Under the pieces are notes generated by a model. The model saw only the letters and a program-made list of their open reading frames with translations. It was not told where the DNA came from and did not search any database. This document shows positions 47,425 through 57,541 of a stretch of DNA of 64,000 bases, one piece after another. This DNA comes from Gonocerus acuteangulatus (lineage: Eukaryota > Arthropoda > Insecta > Hemiptera > Coreidae). Both the position numbers and the translations under genes were made by a program. How positions within the stretch are numbered: the first letter of the stretch is position 1; each line of letters begins with the position of its first letter. The DNA lies in NCBI GenBank assembly GCA_946811695.1, contig OX328123.1, forward strand, positions 30,420,322 through 30,484,321, in the 5' to 3' direction.

Positions 47425-47931
47425 ATTGAGTGCGAAAGGAAATCTAAAGGATAAAAGGTACAGAAGGGGGAGGAGTTAAGAAGAAAATATGTTCAGCAGA
47501 ACCATCCTCAGAAAACTGATATAACTCAGGCTGGAATCAGGAATAAGGCGTAAGATTAAAAAATAAGTAGAAATTAGTATTTTCAATTATTCTTTCTGAA
47601 ATTAATTGGATTATTAAAAATAAAGCAATTTGTATTTAATTTTCAAAACTATATATATTTTAATCATTAAATTCCTAGAAGAAAATCGCCTATTTGCGAA
47701 GCTCATAAAATAAATAAATAATGTTTTATTAGATTGTCTCTTTTTATTTTTTACAAATTCTTTGACTGCCGTTCGTTTAGATTCTCTTGAACTTGGAAAA
47801 CCATTTCTCCTTATTTTTATTTTACTTTGAATGAAATAAAACCCATTTATTTCATAATAAGATGAAGATAAATTCCTCCATCACCTAGCCAATTATTGGT
47901 ATGTATTACTGTATCTATTATTATAAATTAG
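47425..47931. other. A+T-rich stretch after the VNTR
   Basis: 47440-47530 is purine-rich and could encode the Lys/Arg-rich tail of the same decayed ORF1, but stops interrupt it. The rest is unassigned. Confidence 0.3.
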
Positions 47932-48883
47932 TAGGATAAGAGTGATCAGTTAGAGGTTATGAAAGTCATCTATTAATAAACTAGCTGAATACCCGTGCTT
48001 CACCACGGCCGTTAAGTATTTTTTATATTGAGTTAAATAAGATATGATCAAAATTAACGCTACTACATAATTTTGTACAGCTTATTATTGCACGGACTTT
48101 AAAGTTACCCCCAGGAAACACCATGTGGAGGTAACCGTGCTTGTTTCCGTTGGAGAGTTGAAAAGCATAAAACTAACAAATAAGAAGTTTTAAGCACTTA
48201 TCTCTTCGATTGACATCGCCCCACCGAACATTACAACATAATCTTATTGTAGAGAATTTAGTAACCTTTCGAATAGCCGCCTTCCACTTACTACGAGTTC
48301 CCAACCGTTTTCGAGATATTTTAGAAAATATGCTGAGATCCGAAAACTTTGTATCACCATTCATACAATTTTTCCATATACTTCGTCTCTGAATACCCAA
48401 ACAGAAAATTAGTTTTGAAAAGTATTTCTATAAATTTTTTTGGTAAATGGCTACAGAACTCGCTTAAAAAATGGTTTCATTCGTTCTCCTACGTTAAGGA
48501 ATCTTTCGCACAAATTTCGCTCCAAAAACCATGTTCCAGTAAACGGATTCAACTGGTTAATGAACTTGACCTTTTAAATGAGAAGAATGAGGAACTCATG
48601 CCGATGAGGAACTTCTTAATAATTCAAACCCCCCCCTAAAAGTACTTAAACATTTCAATATCAAAAAAACCTTTCTTAGCGAGTGTTTACACTCTAAACG
48701 TATTGTCCGTGCAAAATTTCAAATTTTTGTGTCAAGTGGTTCGGGATATTATTACCTGGGATGGGCCATCACCAGGGCGTAGACTCTATGAGGGACAAAG
48801 TCACATTTTATTTCTAGTAATTCAAGGACTGCCATCATAGCGGAAATTAGTTTAATAACCTCTAACTGATCACTCTTATCCTA
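47932..48883. repeat. 29-bp inverted repeats about 0.95 kb apart
   Basis: TAGGATAAGAGTGATCAGTT and nine further bases (47932-47960) recur exactly reversed at 48855-48883. They could be the ends of a 952-bp element. No clear TSD. The unit overlaps the ACTAGCTG element that starts at 47980, so one must have inserted beside or into the other. Confidence 0.65.
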
Positions 48884-49128
48884 TTGTCATGATGTGAACT
48901 TTTTCTTACTCTGATGATTATTCTCGTTTGTACGTATATAAAATTGTTTTTAGCCGAAGAGCATGCAATAAACAAAGTGTCAAATTATTTTTAATTATTT
49001 TTTCTCTCTTTATTTATATATTTTCCTCTTTCTTGATTTTTCTTCTTTATTTTTTTTTTTTATTTCCTTGAAAGGTCTGTATTTTTTCTATGAACTTATC
49101 AAAGGGTAAATTACGTTTGCAGCGATGC

Positions 49129-49132
<4 letters not shown>

Positions 49133-49202
<70 letters not shown>
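49133..49202. repeat. (AT)n microsatellite
   Basis: About 70 bp of alternating AT. Confidence 0.95.
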
Positions 49203-49205
<3 letters not shown>

Positions 49206-49208
49206 CAA

Positions 49209-49437
49209 ATGTCTGTTTATCTGTTTCTTCCTTATACAAATCCACACCGTTTGACCGATACACGGAGTGTCATAGACTAGGTCAAACATTTCTACCAGCT
49301 GTCTGTCTGTATGTTTGGTCAAATTCACACCGTTTGACCGATTTTGACGTAACTTGGTACACAGGTAGATCTTGATACGGGGAGTGTCTTAGGCTAGGTC
49401 AAAATTGTCTATCAGCTGTCTGTTTGTTTCTTTGGTA
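49209..49437 (+). repeat. Two tandem partial copies of a ~110-140 bp block
   Basis: Shared text: cacaccgtttgaccgat, cggggagtgt or cacggagtgt, aggctaggtcaaa, tatcagctgtctgt or taccagctgtctgt. Part of the ACTAGCTG element. Confidence 0.75.
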
Positions 49438-49504
49438 TCTAATTTATTTTTTCTTTAGTAGATGCAGAAATTAGGTGTAGCATGGCACGCCGGGAACAGC
49501 TAGT

Positions 49505-49900
49505 AGAAAATAAATAAAGTCTAAGATGAACTGAGAAGCAGACTATCTACTAAAACACAGAGAGAGGTAGAGAGACACAGTGACATTTATTTCTGAGTAT
49601 AAAAAGTCCTTTATAATTATAGATAAAGAGTTAGAAGAATGAGTCGGGGGGGGAGGAAGAGGGGGGGTGTATTTTAGGGTTCACGGCTTGAGTACTAGTT
49701 CCCACCGAAACCGGTCCCTGGACAAGGTCCAGCTTGGCCCTCCACTTCGGCTGGTTCTTTCTCACTCAACATTCCTACGGGTACATTTAGTAAAATCTCA
49801 TTGTCACTCAACAGTAGGATAAACCTCTATGGTCTTTTGACGTTTTAGAACTTTCTTTTCCAAGTGTAGCTATTGAGGTTGCACTCAAGAGAGATTTTTT
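49505..49900. other. Unassigned stretch
   Basis: Holds G runs near 49645-49670 and no gene. Confidence 0.35.
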
Positions 49901-49902
49901 TT

Positions 49903-50050
49903 GAAACGGTCGAACGAGTTCGTTAACCACCCAAATCGTTCTCCCTGGACCCTCCCCTCTCTGGGGGTGCTTTCCTCTGGACCCAAATTACTAATTTTCC
50001 CATAACTGCAGTACCTAAGGTTTTTTAATACTGCAACGAAACTCCGTAAA
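49903..50050 (+). repeat. Single diverged unit of repeat family R
   Basis: Carries cgaacgagttcgttaacc, a CT/G-rich block, ctggacccaaattactaat and gcaacgaaactccgta, in the order seen at 51470-51610. Confidence 0.65.
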
Positions 50051-50154
50051 CTAAAATATGGTTTAAATATAATGAAAATCATTTTTTTTTTAAGTTTAGG
50101 TTTACTCCGTATTTGGTTGATATTGAAACACCAGCCATATAACATTTTCAATTT

Positions 50155-50300
50155 AAAAAAAAAATTAATTTCGTAAAGAACCTGCTGCTCAAATTTAGGA
50201 ACATAAATATGCTTTAGGTCCACATGACAAACCTATGTAATCACATAGGCGCATTTTTGTAACGCTTTTTATCAGTTTAGTCATCGCTAATGCATATTTA
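50155..50300 (-). repeat. Dispersed repeat, inverted relative to 53285-53480
   Basis: The minus strand here reads gcatatttatg-ttcctaaatttgagcagcag and further text matching 53430-53480, plus gtcatcgctaatgcatattt matching the reverse of 53285-53310. The copy at 53285 is longer by about 40 bp of G+C-richer sequence (gcgttcgcgcatgcgcggtg). Confidence 0.65.
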
Positions 50301-51350
50301 TGCTAAAATCTGAAAATGCGCGAGGATACGTTCAGGTGGGGGGATTGATATTAGTGAGTGAGAGTGGTAGAGGTAGAGAGAGAGAGAGAGGATGAGAGAG
50401 GGAGAGAGAGAGATTTTGTGGGACATTGAGAACGTGCAACATAGATAGGGCAAGGGAGAATATCTATGAAAGAGGTCGAGAAAGGGTGAACACGGAGGTA
50501 GGATGAAGAAGAACAACTAAGACGTCGAAAATGCTACTCCAACATGGAAGACATGAAAAAAAAAGAAAGAAAAAAAAAAGTTATTGTATCAATGTGTAGA
50601 AAAAAAAATAAGGAAAAAAGGATTAAGCATAAAACACGTTATTTTTTTTTTTTAATTAAGAATTATTATTTGATAAGTTATTGTATGTGTGTAGAAAAAA
50701 AAAGTTAAAAAAGGATTAAGGATAAAACATGTTATTTATTTATTTTAAATTAAGATAAATTATTTGGCAATGTATGTAAGCGTATGTGTATGAATGTGCA
50801 GATGATATGAGTGCATATATACATATATAAATGAAAATAATGAAATGAATAAAACTTTAAATGTCGTAGCGAACAAAGGGCGTAAAAACCATATAAGTTA
50901 ATCGCCCTGAATAAACTGTAACCTAACCTAACGTCGAAAATGCGATGATGAAGTGAATGAGAGCTAATAAATAAAATGCAATGTTTTTAATGAGCTCAAT
51001 GAGTCTGTAAACAAAATAATTGTTCTCTCATCATTGTATTCTACGCTCCTTAAAGCTAATAACATTTCCCGAAGTTCAGCAGATTATGAACTAGATACTT
51101 TTGCTAGTTTCTACACAGTCCGAGAGCGATCACTGAAAGTGAAGAGGTCAGGGTTCGTGTTGAGGGGTTCCGTAACGTAATTTATAAATGTGTATTGATG
51201 TTTCGTCGTTTTTTTTTTTGTTTTGTTTTGTTTTTTAGCACTTTCCTCCGAAGGGACTCATCTTGAGGTTGGACTCATGACGGAATTTTTGAAAAATTTC
51301 TTCAAATCTTTATTGATCCTACCTAGTAGACACCGAAAATGACCCCCGTT
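50301..51350. other. Unassigned stretch with (GA)n and A-rich tracts
   Basis: A purine tract (GAGA-rich, 50355-50415) and two near-copies of an A-rich segment with ggattaagcataaaac or ggattaaggataaaac (near 50620 and 50715). No gene. Confidence 0.4.
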
Positions 51351-51353
51351 AAA

Positions 51354-51356
<3 letters not shown>

Positions 51357-51398
<42 letters not shown>
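51357..51398. repeat. (AT)n microsatellite
   Basis: About 42 bp of alternating AT. Confidence 0.95.
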
Positions 51399-51399
<1 letters not shown>

Positions 51400-51409
51400 C
51401 ACGATAGCA

Positions 51410-52080
51410 GCCAGAGTTTTTGTTTTTTCGTCACGAAACTTGGTATATAGCATTCAATTAGCATACGATTGAACGAGTTCGTTAACCATCAAAGTCGGTC
51501 CACCAGAAGGGGGGGGGGGGGGGGTTTACCCCGAACCCAAAACACTAATTTGACTATGTCAGCCGTAATATTTGTTATATTTCAACGAAACTTGGTATTC
51601 GTAGTGGTAATATAGAAAGAAAAGTGAGATATAAAAATGAACTAAGTCTGTTCATTAGAAGGGGGGTTTACTCCGGACCCACAATACCAATTCGACACTA
51701 CCAGCCGTGATTTTTAGTATATTTCGCCGAAACACGGTATTCGTAGTGGTAATCCACAGGTAAATATGGGTTGTAAAAATAAACTAAATCGGTTCATTAG
51801 GAGGGGGGGGGGGGGTTTACTCCGGACCCACAATACCAATTCGCCACTACCAGCCGTGATTTTTGGTATATTTCGACGAAACTTGGTATTCGCAGTGGTA
51901 ATCTACAGGTAAATATGTTTTGTAAAAATAAACTAAATCGGTTCATTAGAAGGGGGGGGGGGGGGTTACTCCGGACCCAAATTCCTAATATACTCATACC
52001 GGTCGTAATTTCTGGTGTATTGTAACGAAACGCTGTATACGTCGTGGGTAACTCATGAGAAAGAAGTGTTGGAAAAATGA
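51410..52080 (+). repeat. Repeat family R array, ~145-bp units with G runs
   Basis: About four units spaced 142-149 bp, each with a long G run followed by ttactccggaccca, ccagccgtgattttt, acgaaacttggtattc and aataaactaaatcggttcat. The G runs (6 to 17 G) vary in length between units. Single units of the family sit at 40780 and 49903. Non-coding. Confidence 0.85.
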
Positions 52081-52559
52081 GCTGAATCGGTCAATCGGAA
52101 AGCGGGGGTTTAATTTGTAATATTCAATAGAAAAGCCCGCCAGACGTAGGTTCAAAAAGCCGCCGCAAGGAGCTCTTTCTACCACTAGAGTGACTGTATC
52201 CTGTTCCTGCGTTAGATCAAAATACGATAATATGAGGTTTTTTGTATTTATTACGTAGTGTAATAGGTACCATGTGTAAAAATAGCTCTGGAAGCAAATT
52301 AATGATTGATCAGTTACCCATTACAAATTTAAAAGAGAACTATTCATGTTTTTATTTTATTTATGTAGGATATTTTAAGCAAATTGTTCTGGAAAGCAGT
52401 CTACACTAAACAAATTCTGAGGAAAGTGCTTAGTTATGCAGCTCCTGCGTGACGGACTTTTTTTTTTTTTTATAATACTTTTTATTTATTTTTTAGTATT
52501 TATTGTCAAATTGTATATTTACCAAGGAGGTATCTCTAGTAATGTGTTCGTAAACATTG
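52081..52559. other. Unassigned stretch
   Basis: tgcagctcctgcgtgacgga near 52439 also occurs near 20085. A poly-T tract follows at 52458-52471. No gene. Confidence 0.4.
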
Positions 52560-53045
52560 AATGGCAGACAGAATGGAACAACATTACCGACAATAAACTA
52601 CGACAAATAAACAAACAGTAGTAGAATGGTCATCCAGCAAAAGAGGTAACATGGGTGTATATAGAAAATAATTTTGGGGGGCTGGGAAAATTTCGGTGGG
52701 GGGGGGGGGGCTGGTACCATTTCCGGGGTACGGAATACTAACAATTTAGAACATAGATTAGTTTTAACCAACTAATACGCTATTACACCTAAAATAAAAT
52801 ATTTTTTATCATCTAAGTAATCGTATTTAATTTATTTTAAAGGTTTTACGACACATTTTTACCGATCAAAAAAAATCTGGGGGGCTGCAGCGCCCCCTTA
52901 TATACGCCCATTAGAGGTAACCGTAGAGAATATGTAATTTTAAATCGACTCCGTATTGACCATTCTCTACTTACTCAGGGACACCTAATGACCAAAAGAG
53001 AATTACCAATATGTCTAAAGTGTAGTGAATTACAGACTTCTGAAG
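52560..53045 (+). pseudogene. LINE ORF2 C-terminal part, split by a hAT miniature
   Basis: Left piece (52560-52649) encodes EWQTEWNNITDNKLRQINK, then after a frameshift VVEWSSSKRGN. Right piece (52914-53045) encodes RREYVILNRLRIDHSLLTQG, HLMTKRELPICLKCSE, then decays. The order (W-N...N-K-L-R, R-R-E...L-N-R-L-R-I-x-H, T-x-G-H-L, C-x2-C) is the RNase H-to-zinc-knuckle region of I/Jockey-group LINEs. The hAT miniature at 52650-52912 lies exactly between the pieces. The region after CLKC is lost. Confidence 0.85.
52650..52912 (-). mobile_element. hAT family A miniature inside a LINE fragment
   Basis: Starts CATGGGTGTATATAG, ends CTTATATACGCCCATT, with an exact 8-bp TSD AGAGGTAA (52642-52649, 52913-52920). 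The interior is family A in reverse orientation, including a 13-G run. The TSD lies within coding-like LINE sequence. Confidence 0.92.
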
Positions 53046-54010
53046 AACCTTTAGAAGGGGATATTTCTAGAACGGAGGGAGATAGAAAGGTGTGGTTGGT
53101 GTTGTTCAACTACATTTTTTGTATAGTTTTACCCCTTGGAGTAATGTGATCTGTTCTGTGTTTGTAATTTTCTTTATGTATGATTCTGTAAACATGATAT
53201 CCATACGTTTTTATTTTTTTGCCACAATACTTTGTATACAGTACTCCTCTAGCAACAAAATTGTTCCTTTTATTTTTCTAGCATAAATATGCTTTAGCGA
53301 TGACCAAACTGGTAAAAAAAAACGTTACAAAAAAGTGTCCGCTGGCGTTCGCGCATGCGCGGTGGCCTTTTACGAAAAAGAAGACTGTATGTTATACAGT
53401 ACATTACATAGGTTTGTCTGGTGGCCCTTCAGCATATTCATGTTCCTGAATTTGAGCAGAAGGCTCTAAACGATTTTTTTATTTTAATTATATTTTTATC
53501 CAGCTTATTTCGTTTGTATATAATTATTTCAGTAGGCATAAAAATACAAATTACTCGGTCTTTTGTACATAGAACATATAAATAAGGGGAAAGATATGCT
53601 CCTTGAGGGACACCGGGGCATAAAGAAAGGAAGAATAGAGAGAATTATGAGATAAAAGATTGAGAGAGAAAGAGAGATTGAGAGAGAGTGAACGTTTTGA
53701 AGGTTCTCCTACCTAGTGGTCGAGTTGTGTTCTTAGAAGCCTCTTCGCCCTTTCTCCGTCTCATAATCTGACTCAACAGTCAAAAATTAGGTCAAAGAGC
53801 TCTGACCGACGCCTGCCTTCTAACAGGACTCTGCTCGAGGAATTCCCGGATGGAGGGGGCTCAACAATCCTTCTATCTCACTCTCTTCAGGACCTTTTTA
53901 GTTGACGAGAAAAAAAAGGTAAGTAAAGGTATGTAAGTCGGTTATGATGCCTTGCGCATGACAGTATATAAAAACTAGAGAAATATAGAATATTATGGTC
54001 TATTATTATA
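53046..54010. other. Mostly unassigned stretch
   Basis: Contains the dispersed repeat copy at 53285-53480, a GAGA-rich tract at 53630-53695 and the segment 53858-53965 that recurs at 54226-54333. A plus-strand frame at 53092-53286 is A+T-rich and hydrophobic by composition only. Confidence 0.35.
53285..53480 (+). repeat. Dispersed repeat, plus-strand copy
   Basis: Reverse-orientation relative of 50155-50300, anchored by ataaatatgctttagcgatg and ttcctgaatttgagcagaag. Confidence 0.65.
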
Positions 54011-54215
54011 TAAGTAATCGTATTTAATTTATTTTAAAGGTTTTACGACACATTTTTACCGATCAAAAAAAATCTGGGGGGCCTTATATACGCCCATTAG
54101 AGGTAACCGTAGAGAATATGTAATTTTAAATCGACTCCGTATTGGCCATTCTCTCCTTACACACGGACACCTAATGACCAAAAGAGACGTACCATGTCTA
54201 CAGTGTAGTGAACAT
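54011..54215 (+). repeat. Partial local duplicate of 52807-53035 (hAT end plus LINE)
   Basis: Repeats the right part of the hAT miniature (to 54098), the same AGAGGTAA junction and the LINE frame (RIGHSLLTHGHLMTKRDVP, CLQCSE). Because the same insertion junction is present, it arose by duplication after the hAT insertion and not by an independent insertion. The miniature lost its central G+C part (gcagcgcccc is missing). Confidence 0.8.
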
Positions 54216-54225
54216 GTGATTGTAG

Positions 54226-54333
54226 GGCTCAACAATCCTTCTATCTCACTCTCTTCAGGACCTTTTTAGTTGGAGAGAAAAAAAAGGTAAGTAAAGGTAT
54301 GTAAGTCGGTTATGATGCTTTGCGCATGATTGG
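54226..54333 (+). repeat. Second half of the local duplication (copy of 53858-53965)
   Basis: ctcaacaatccttctatctc through gtaagtcggttatgatg recurs with very few differences. In the original locus the two halves are about 820 bp apart. Here they are about 10 bp apart, so the copy has an internal deletion. Confidence 0.85.
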
Positions 54334-54339
54334 CTAGTC

Positions 54340-54470
54340 TGTTGTCGTCCCAATCTATTATGGAGCAAAACTATTAATGGATCTCATCTATTATTGTGCT
54401 AGTCTATTATGGAGGTAGCCTTTTATGGATAACGCCTATTATGGAGCTATTCTATTATGGAGCAAGTAAT
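54340..54470 (+). repeat. Short irregular repeat, tctattatggagc-type
   Basis: ctattatggagc and variants occur about six times in 130 bp. Non-coding. Confidence 0.6.
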
Positions 54471-54490
54471 ACATGGAGATCAACAAACAA

Positions 54491-54671
54491 TATGTGCTAA
54501 AAACAAATCTGACATCCGTTTTTAAATGAAAAAGTGTTTTACATATTCGACTCTATAGAAGTCAAGTATGTATTATTCTGCCAAAAAATTCCATACTCCT
54601 ACCTTTAAAAAGTTATCCGTTATAAAAAAAAAAACTATTTAAAACGGATGTCATATTTGTTTTCAGCACAT
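54491..54671. repeat. Inverted repeat, ~36-bp arms
   Basis: atgtgctaaaaacaaatctg and following bases (54491-54526) recur reversed at 54636-54671. A hairpin-forming unit of 181 bp; TSD not seen. Confidence 0.7.
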
Positions 54672-54796
54672 CAAAAAAACCCTAAATTCAAATTTTGGGA
54701 ATATTCCAAAAATAAAAAAATGTATTTTAAATTTCGCCTTAAAATTTTGTTAAAGATTCAACAATCCGGCCATATTTCAAAGAATATTTACCCAAT

Positions 54797-55496
54797 TTAA
54801 CCCAAACTTGGAGGGTCGATACAAGCTTCAAAGTGACACATTTCTTTCCAATCGGGGTGTTTCTACGTGTTCTGGAATCGACGTTATCTGCAAAACGTTT
54901 ACATTTTATTTTTATTTTGAGAACCATTTTTTACAAGTACCTTCTGAGATAATACAATAGTTATCTATATGGTTAGAAAAAGGAGCCTTTTTTCTTTTGA
55001 AACAGCTCAAGGACGCCCAAATCGGATTATCTCAAGGGGAGATATTGAATTTCTCACTTACAAATTTTTAGTCTCTTCTGGACTGAGAAAAATTATTATT
55101 TTTTTTTTCGATGATATTTACCACATTAGGGTTTCTTAGGGTGCTTATTTTAAATCTTGTATTATTTGTGGTGTGAAAAAATGTATAATAATAGTTTACT
55201 TGAAAACGTGAGCATATTTCTGAATTTATTTGACGAAAAATAAATGCTTAACGATTATATTTGTTCCTTAATCTACTCTATATAACAAATGAATTGGTGA
55301 AAGAATCATGTCGATATAATTCTCTAAAAACAATATATAAAATAATGCATTTTCAACCTATTTTATTTTATTTCTCGGCTCCTAATGTGCATTGGACGGA
55401 ATGCTCGGACAAGTGTCTATTATTTTTCGACGCAGAATCACCAGAAAAAAATGGACCAAATCGGTGACCCCAACACTGTATACTCCCCTTATAAGT
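54797..55496 (+). repeat. Dispersed ~0.7 kb repeat, copy 2
   Basis: Second copy of 20430-21155. It is followed immediately by a partial hAT miniature. Confidence 0.8.
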
Positions 55497-55612
55497 GATC
55501 TTATTTAATTTAGTTTTAAGGTTCTTATGACATATATTTACCCATTAATTCGAAATTTCGGGGGTGGGGTTGCAGCACTCTCAAGCCCTCCCTTTATATA
55601 AGCCACACACGA
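55497..55612 (-). mobile_element. hAT family A miniature, partial
   Basis: Right half of the family in reverse orientation: taatttagttttaaggttct, gaaatttcgggggtggggtt, cctttatataagcc. The left half is missing. Confidence 0.7.
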
Positions 55613-55865
55613 ATTCTATAACAGTACGACATAGAGCACGCTTCAATGCATGAAACACCGAACTTGCAATCAAACAACTCCAGACTACCAAAGACAAAAA
55701 AAAAATAATTTTTCTAACGATGTTCTAAAACTTTTAGGATATGATATGTTAAGTCAATCATTCCTGATGAGCTTTTGAACAACCCTCCTAATTCCTTCCT
55801 TTGTAATCCATCTTGTACATGTTACGATATTTATAACTAAACTCCAAGCAAGGAAGTAGAATAAA

Positions 55866-56010
55866 ACAAACATAGAGTTAAGAATCAGTAAGATCCTGCC
55901 TGAGCGTTGCTGACCCGGTTCCTGAGGATTGAGTCAGGTTATGCAAAGAACTCTTCCTGGAACCTTTTCATATGATAACTCTAGAGTCCGGACCGCTACT
56001 TCTCAAACAA
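55866..56010 (+). repeat. Left arm of a 145-bp inverted repeat
   Basis: acaaacatagagttaagaat through ctagagtccgga recurs reversed at 58378-58526 with roughly ten differences. The arms enclose the Harbinger/SINE/hAT nest. They could be ends of a larger old element or two independent copies. Confidence 0.8.
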
Positions 56011-56415
56011 TTCTCGGTCTTCCTAGGAGTATTTTCATTAATACAACATTCTCTCAAATATCCTATACATGTGTTAAAACAAATATTTTTAATTGGATAT
56101 TTGTTTACTTAAATGTAACATTCCCTTATATAAAAGGGTGTTTTTTTTTTATATCTAAAGGTTAACACCCACAGACAAAATAGGGTTTATACCTTTATTA
56201 GGTTGAAAAGAAGACGAGTGTTAACCCCAATAAGGCGCTTCTATCAAATATGAAATATCAAACTATTCTCGCTTTTCTTCCCTCCCTGCATACAGAGAAA
56301 CCCGACTTGTGACGTAAACCTTATGACAAAATCCGGAGATTCCAATGAGTAATATCCACGTTCCTGAGAAATTGTCGCGAATATAAAGGTGGTCCAAATT
56401 TCTGTGTGTATTTGT

Positions 56416-56457
<42 letters not shown>

Positions 56458-57002
56458 TCCCTTCCTCCACCATTGTCTCTATTTAATTTAATTTGTTTCC
56501 TCTGGCAAGAACCTCGGTTTACGATCAAAACCTCTCGTGGAAAAATAACTTATTATCACTAATTACACGTCGCTGCATATCCACTCTTAAACTCTGTAAC
56601 CGTTCCCGTCACCTCCTCTCTCCTACTCGTCAGCTTCTAGTATCTTCCATTGTGTTACACCAATTTGACTAAGATTGACTAATGGAAGGCTCATTAAGAA
56701 GCTTGAGAATCGTCTTAAGCGGTTCATGAACATATATTTTATTAGATTTACTCTCGATATAGTCAGGGATGCTCGCTGATATGGATATTCCGTGGTGATA
56801 CCGTATACATAAATCTTTGAAGAAGCAGCATAACCGATGTACATTTGCAAGAATATTTTTAATATATGTAATTGTTTTTGGTGACCGCAATATTTTGTTT
56901 GTATGTTTTTGAGTCTGTTTTTAATGTTTAATCGAATATGATACAGCTTTCTTCTTGGGCTCTTCTGACTTGAGTGAACCATTTTTCAAAAATCCAACTG
57001 TA
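56011..57002. other. Unassigned stretch
   Basis: (AT)n at 56420-56454. A minus-strand frame at 56623-56982 (119 codons, ATG start) and an overlapping one at 56669-56890 look like one decayed coding region in two frames. The peptide is basic, with IPDYI and EPLKTILKLLNEP. I do not recognise it. A remnant transposon protein is possible. Confidence 0.3.
56420..56454. repeat. (AT)n microsatellite
   Basis: About 35 bp of alternating AT. Confidence 0.95.
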
Positions 57003-57005
57003 TAA

Positions 57006-57440
57006 TGCCTAGTTTATACAAGCGTAGTACCTTTCATCAGTGCTTGTCAGTCACTCTCACAGAGTTTTGTGACAAGTGGCTATGTAATCGTTCACACGAT
57101 ATGGCAAAGCGCGTTAAGTACTGTCTGACCAGTAACTAACTCGCCAGTTAATACTTGTTGGCTGTTTTTACGTGGTGGCAAGGGACATTGCTTAGTAGAA
57201 TGGTGGAGGGAAAGCTTACTTGTTACTTAGTTTTTTTTTGTTTTTTTTTTCCTTTTCTTTTGGTGCATCTACTGCTGAGGTCATTAGCACCAAATGTATG
57301 TGTATGTTGTTACTTAGTAAATAGAATCCAATCCTATTCGTATGTACACGTCAATAAAAAATAATCTGTCCACACGAAGGTACAAGTGGTTATGTGGCAA
57401 GCCCAAATGCCAAATGTACTAAGCAAGTGTAAACAAGGCC
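57006..57440. mobile_element. Harbinger-like miniature, TAA flanked, with nested SINE
   Basis: Ends TGCCTAGTTTATACAAGCGT and (inverse of the right end) GGCCTTGTTTACACTTGCTT match over about 32 bp with several differences. TAA lies on both sides (57003-57005, 57441-57443), as expected for PIF/Harbinger. Contains the SINE at 57232-57306. No transposase. Confidence 0.75.
57232..57306 (-). mobile_element. 5'-truncated SINE with TSD
   Basis: Minus strand: ggtgctaatgacctcagcag, a stem partner gcacc, then an A-rich tail. A 12-bp TSD TTGTTACTTAGT (57220-57231, 57307-57318) surrounds it. Same family as 21637-21691 and 22171-22306. Confidence 0.85.
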
Positions 57441-57541
57441 TAAAGGCCCATTTACGCTGTGATTAGTGAGAGTGCAAGTGATAAGTGATTAGTGATTCCT
57501 GTGAGTGATTAGTGCGAGTAGTGTCCACGAGTAGTGTGTTT

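Larger units (their letters stand above)
47980..49504 (+). mobile_element. 1.5 kb element with ACTAGCTG inverted ends
   Basis: Starts ACTAGCTGAATACCCGTGCT and ends CACGCCGGGAACAGCTAGT, an imperfect inverted repeat. It contains two partial tandem copies (about 49209-49437) of a block with caccgtttgaccgat and aggtcaaa, plus an (AT)n tract. Similar ACTAGCTG ends are widespread in arthropod repeats. I cannot assign a superfamily. A plus-strand frame at 48349-48639 (96 codons) has no recognised motif. Confidence 0.55.

Noticed and set aside
50925..50935. Telomere-like aacctaacctaac
   Set aside because: Only two units; chance occurrence.
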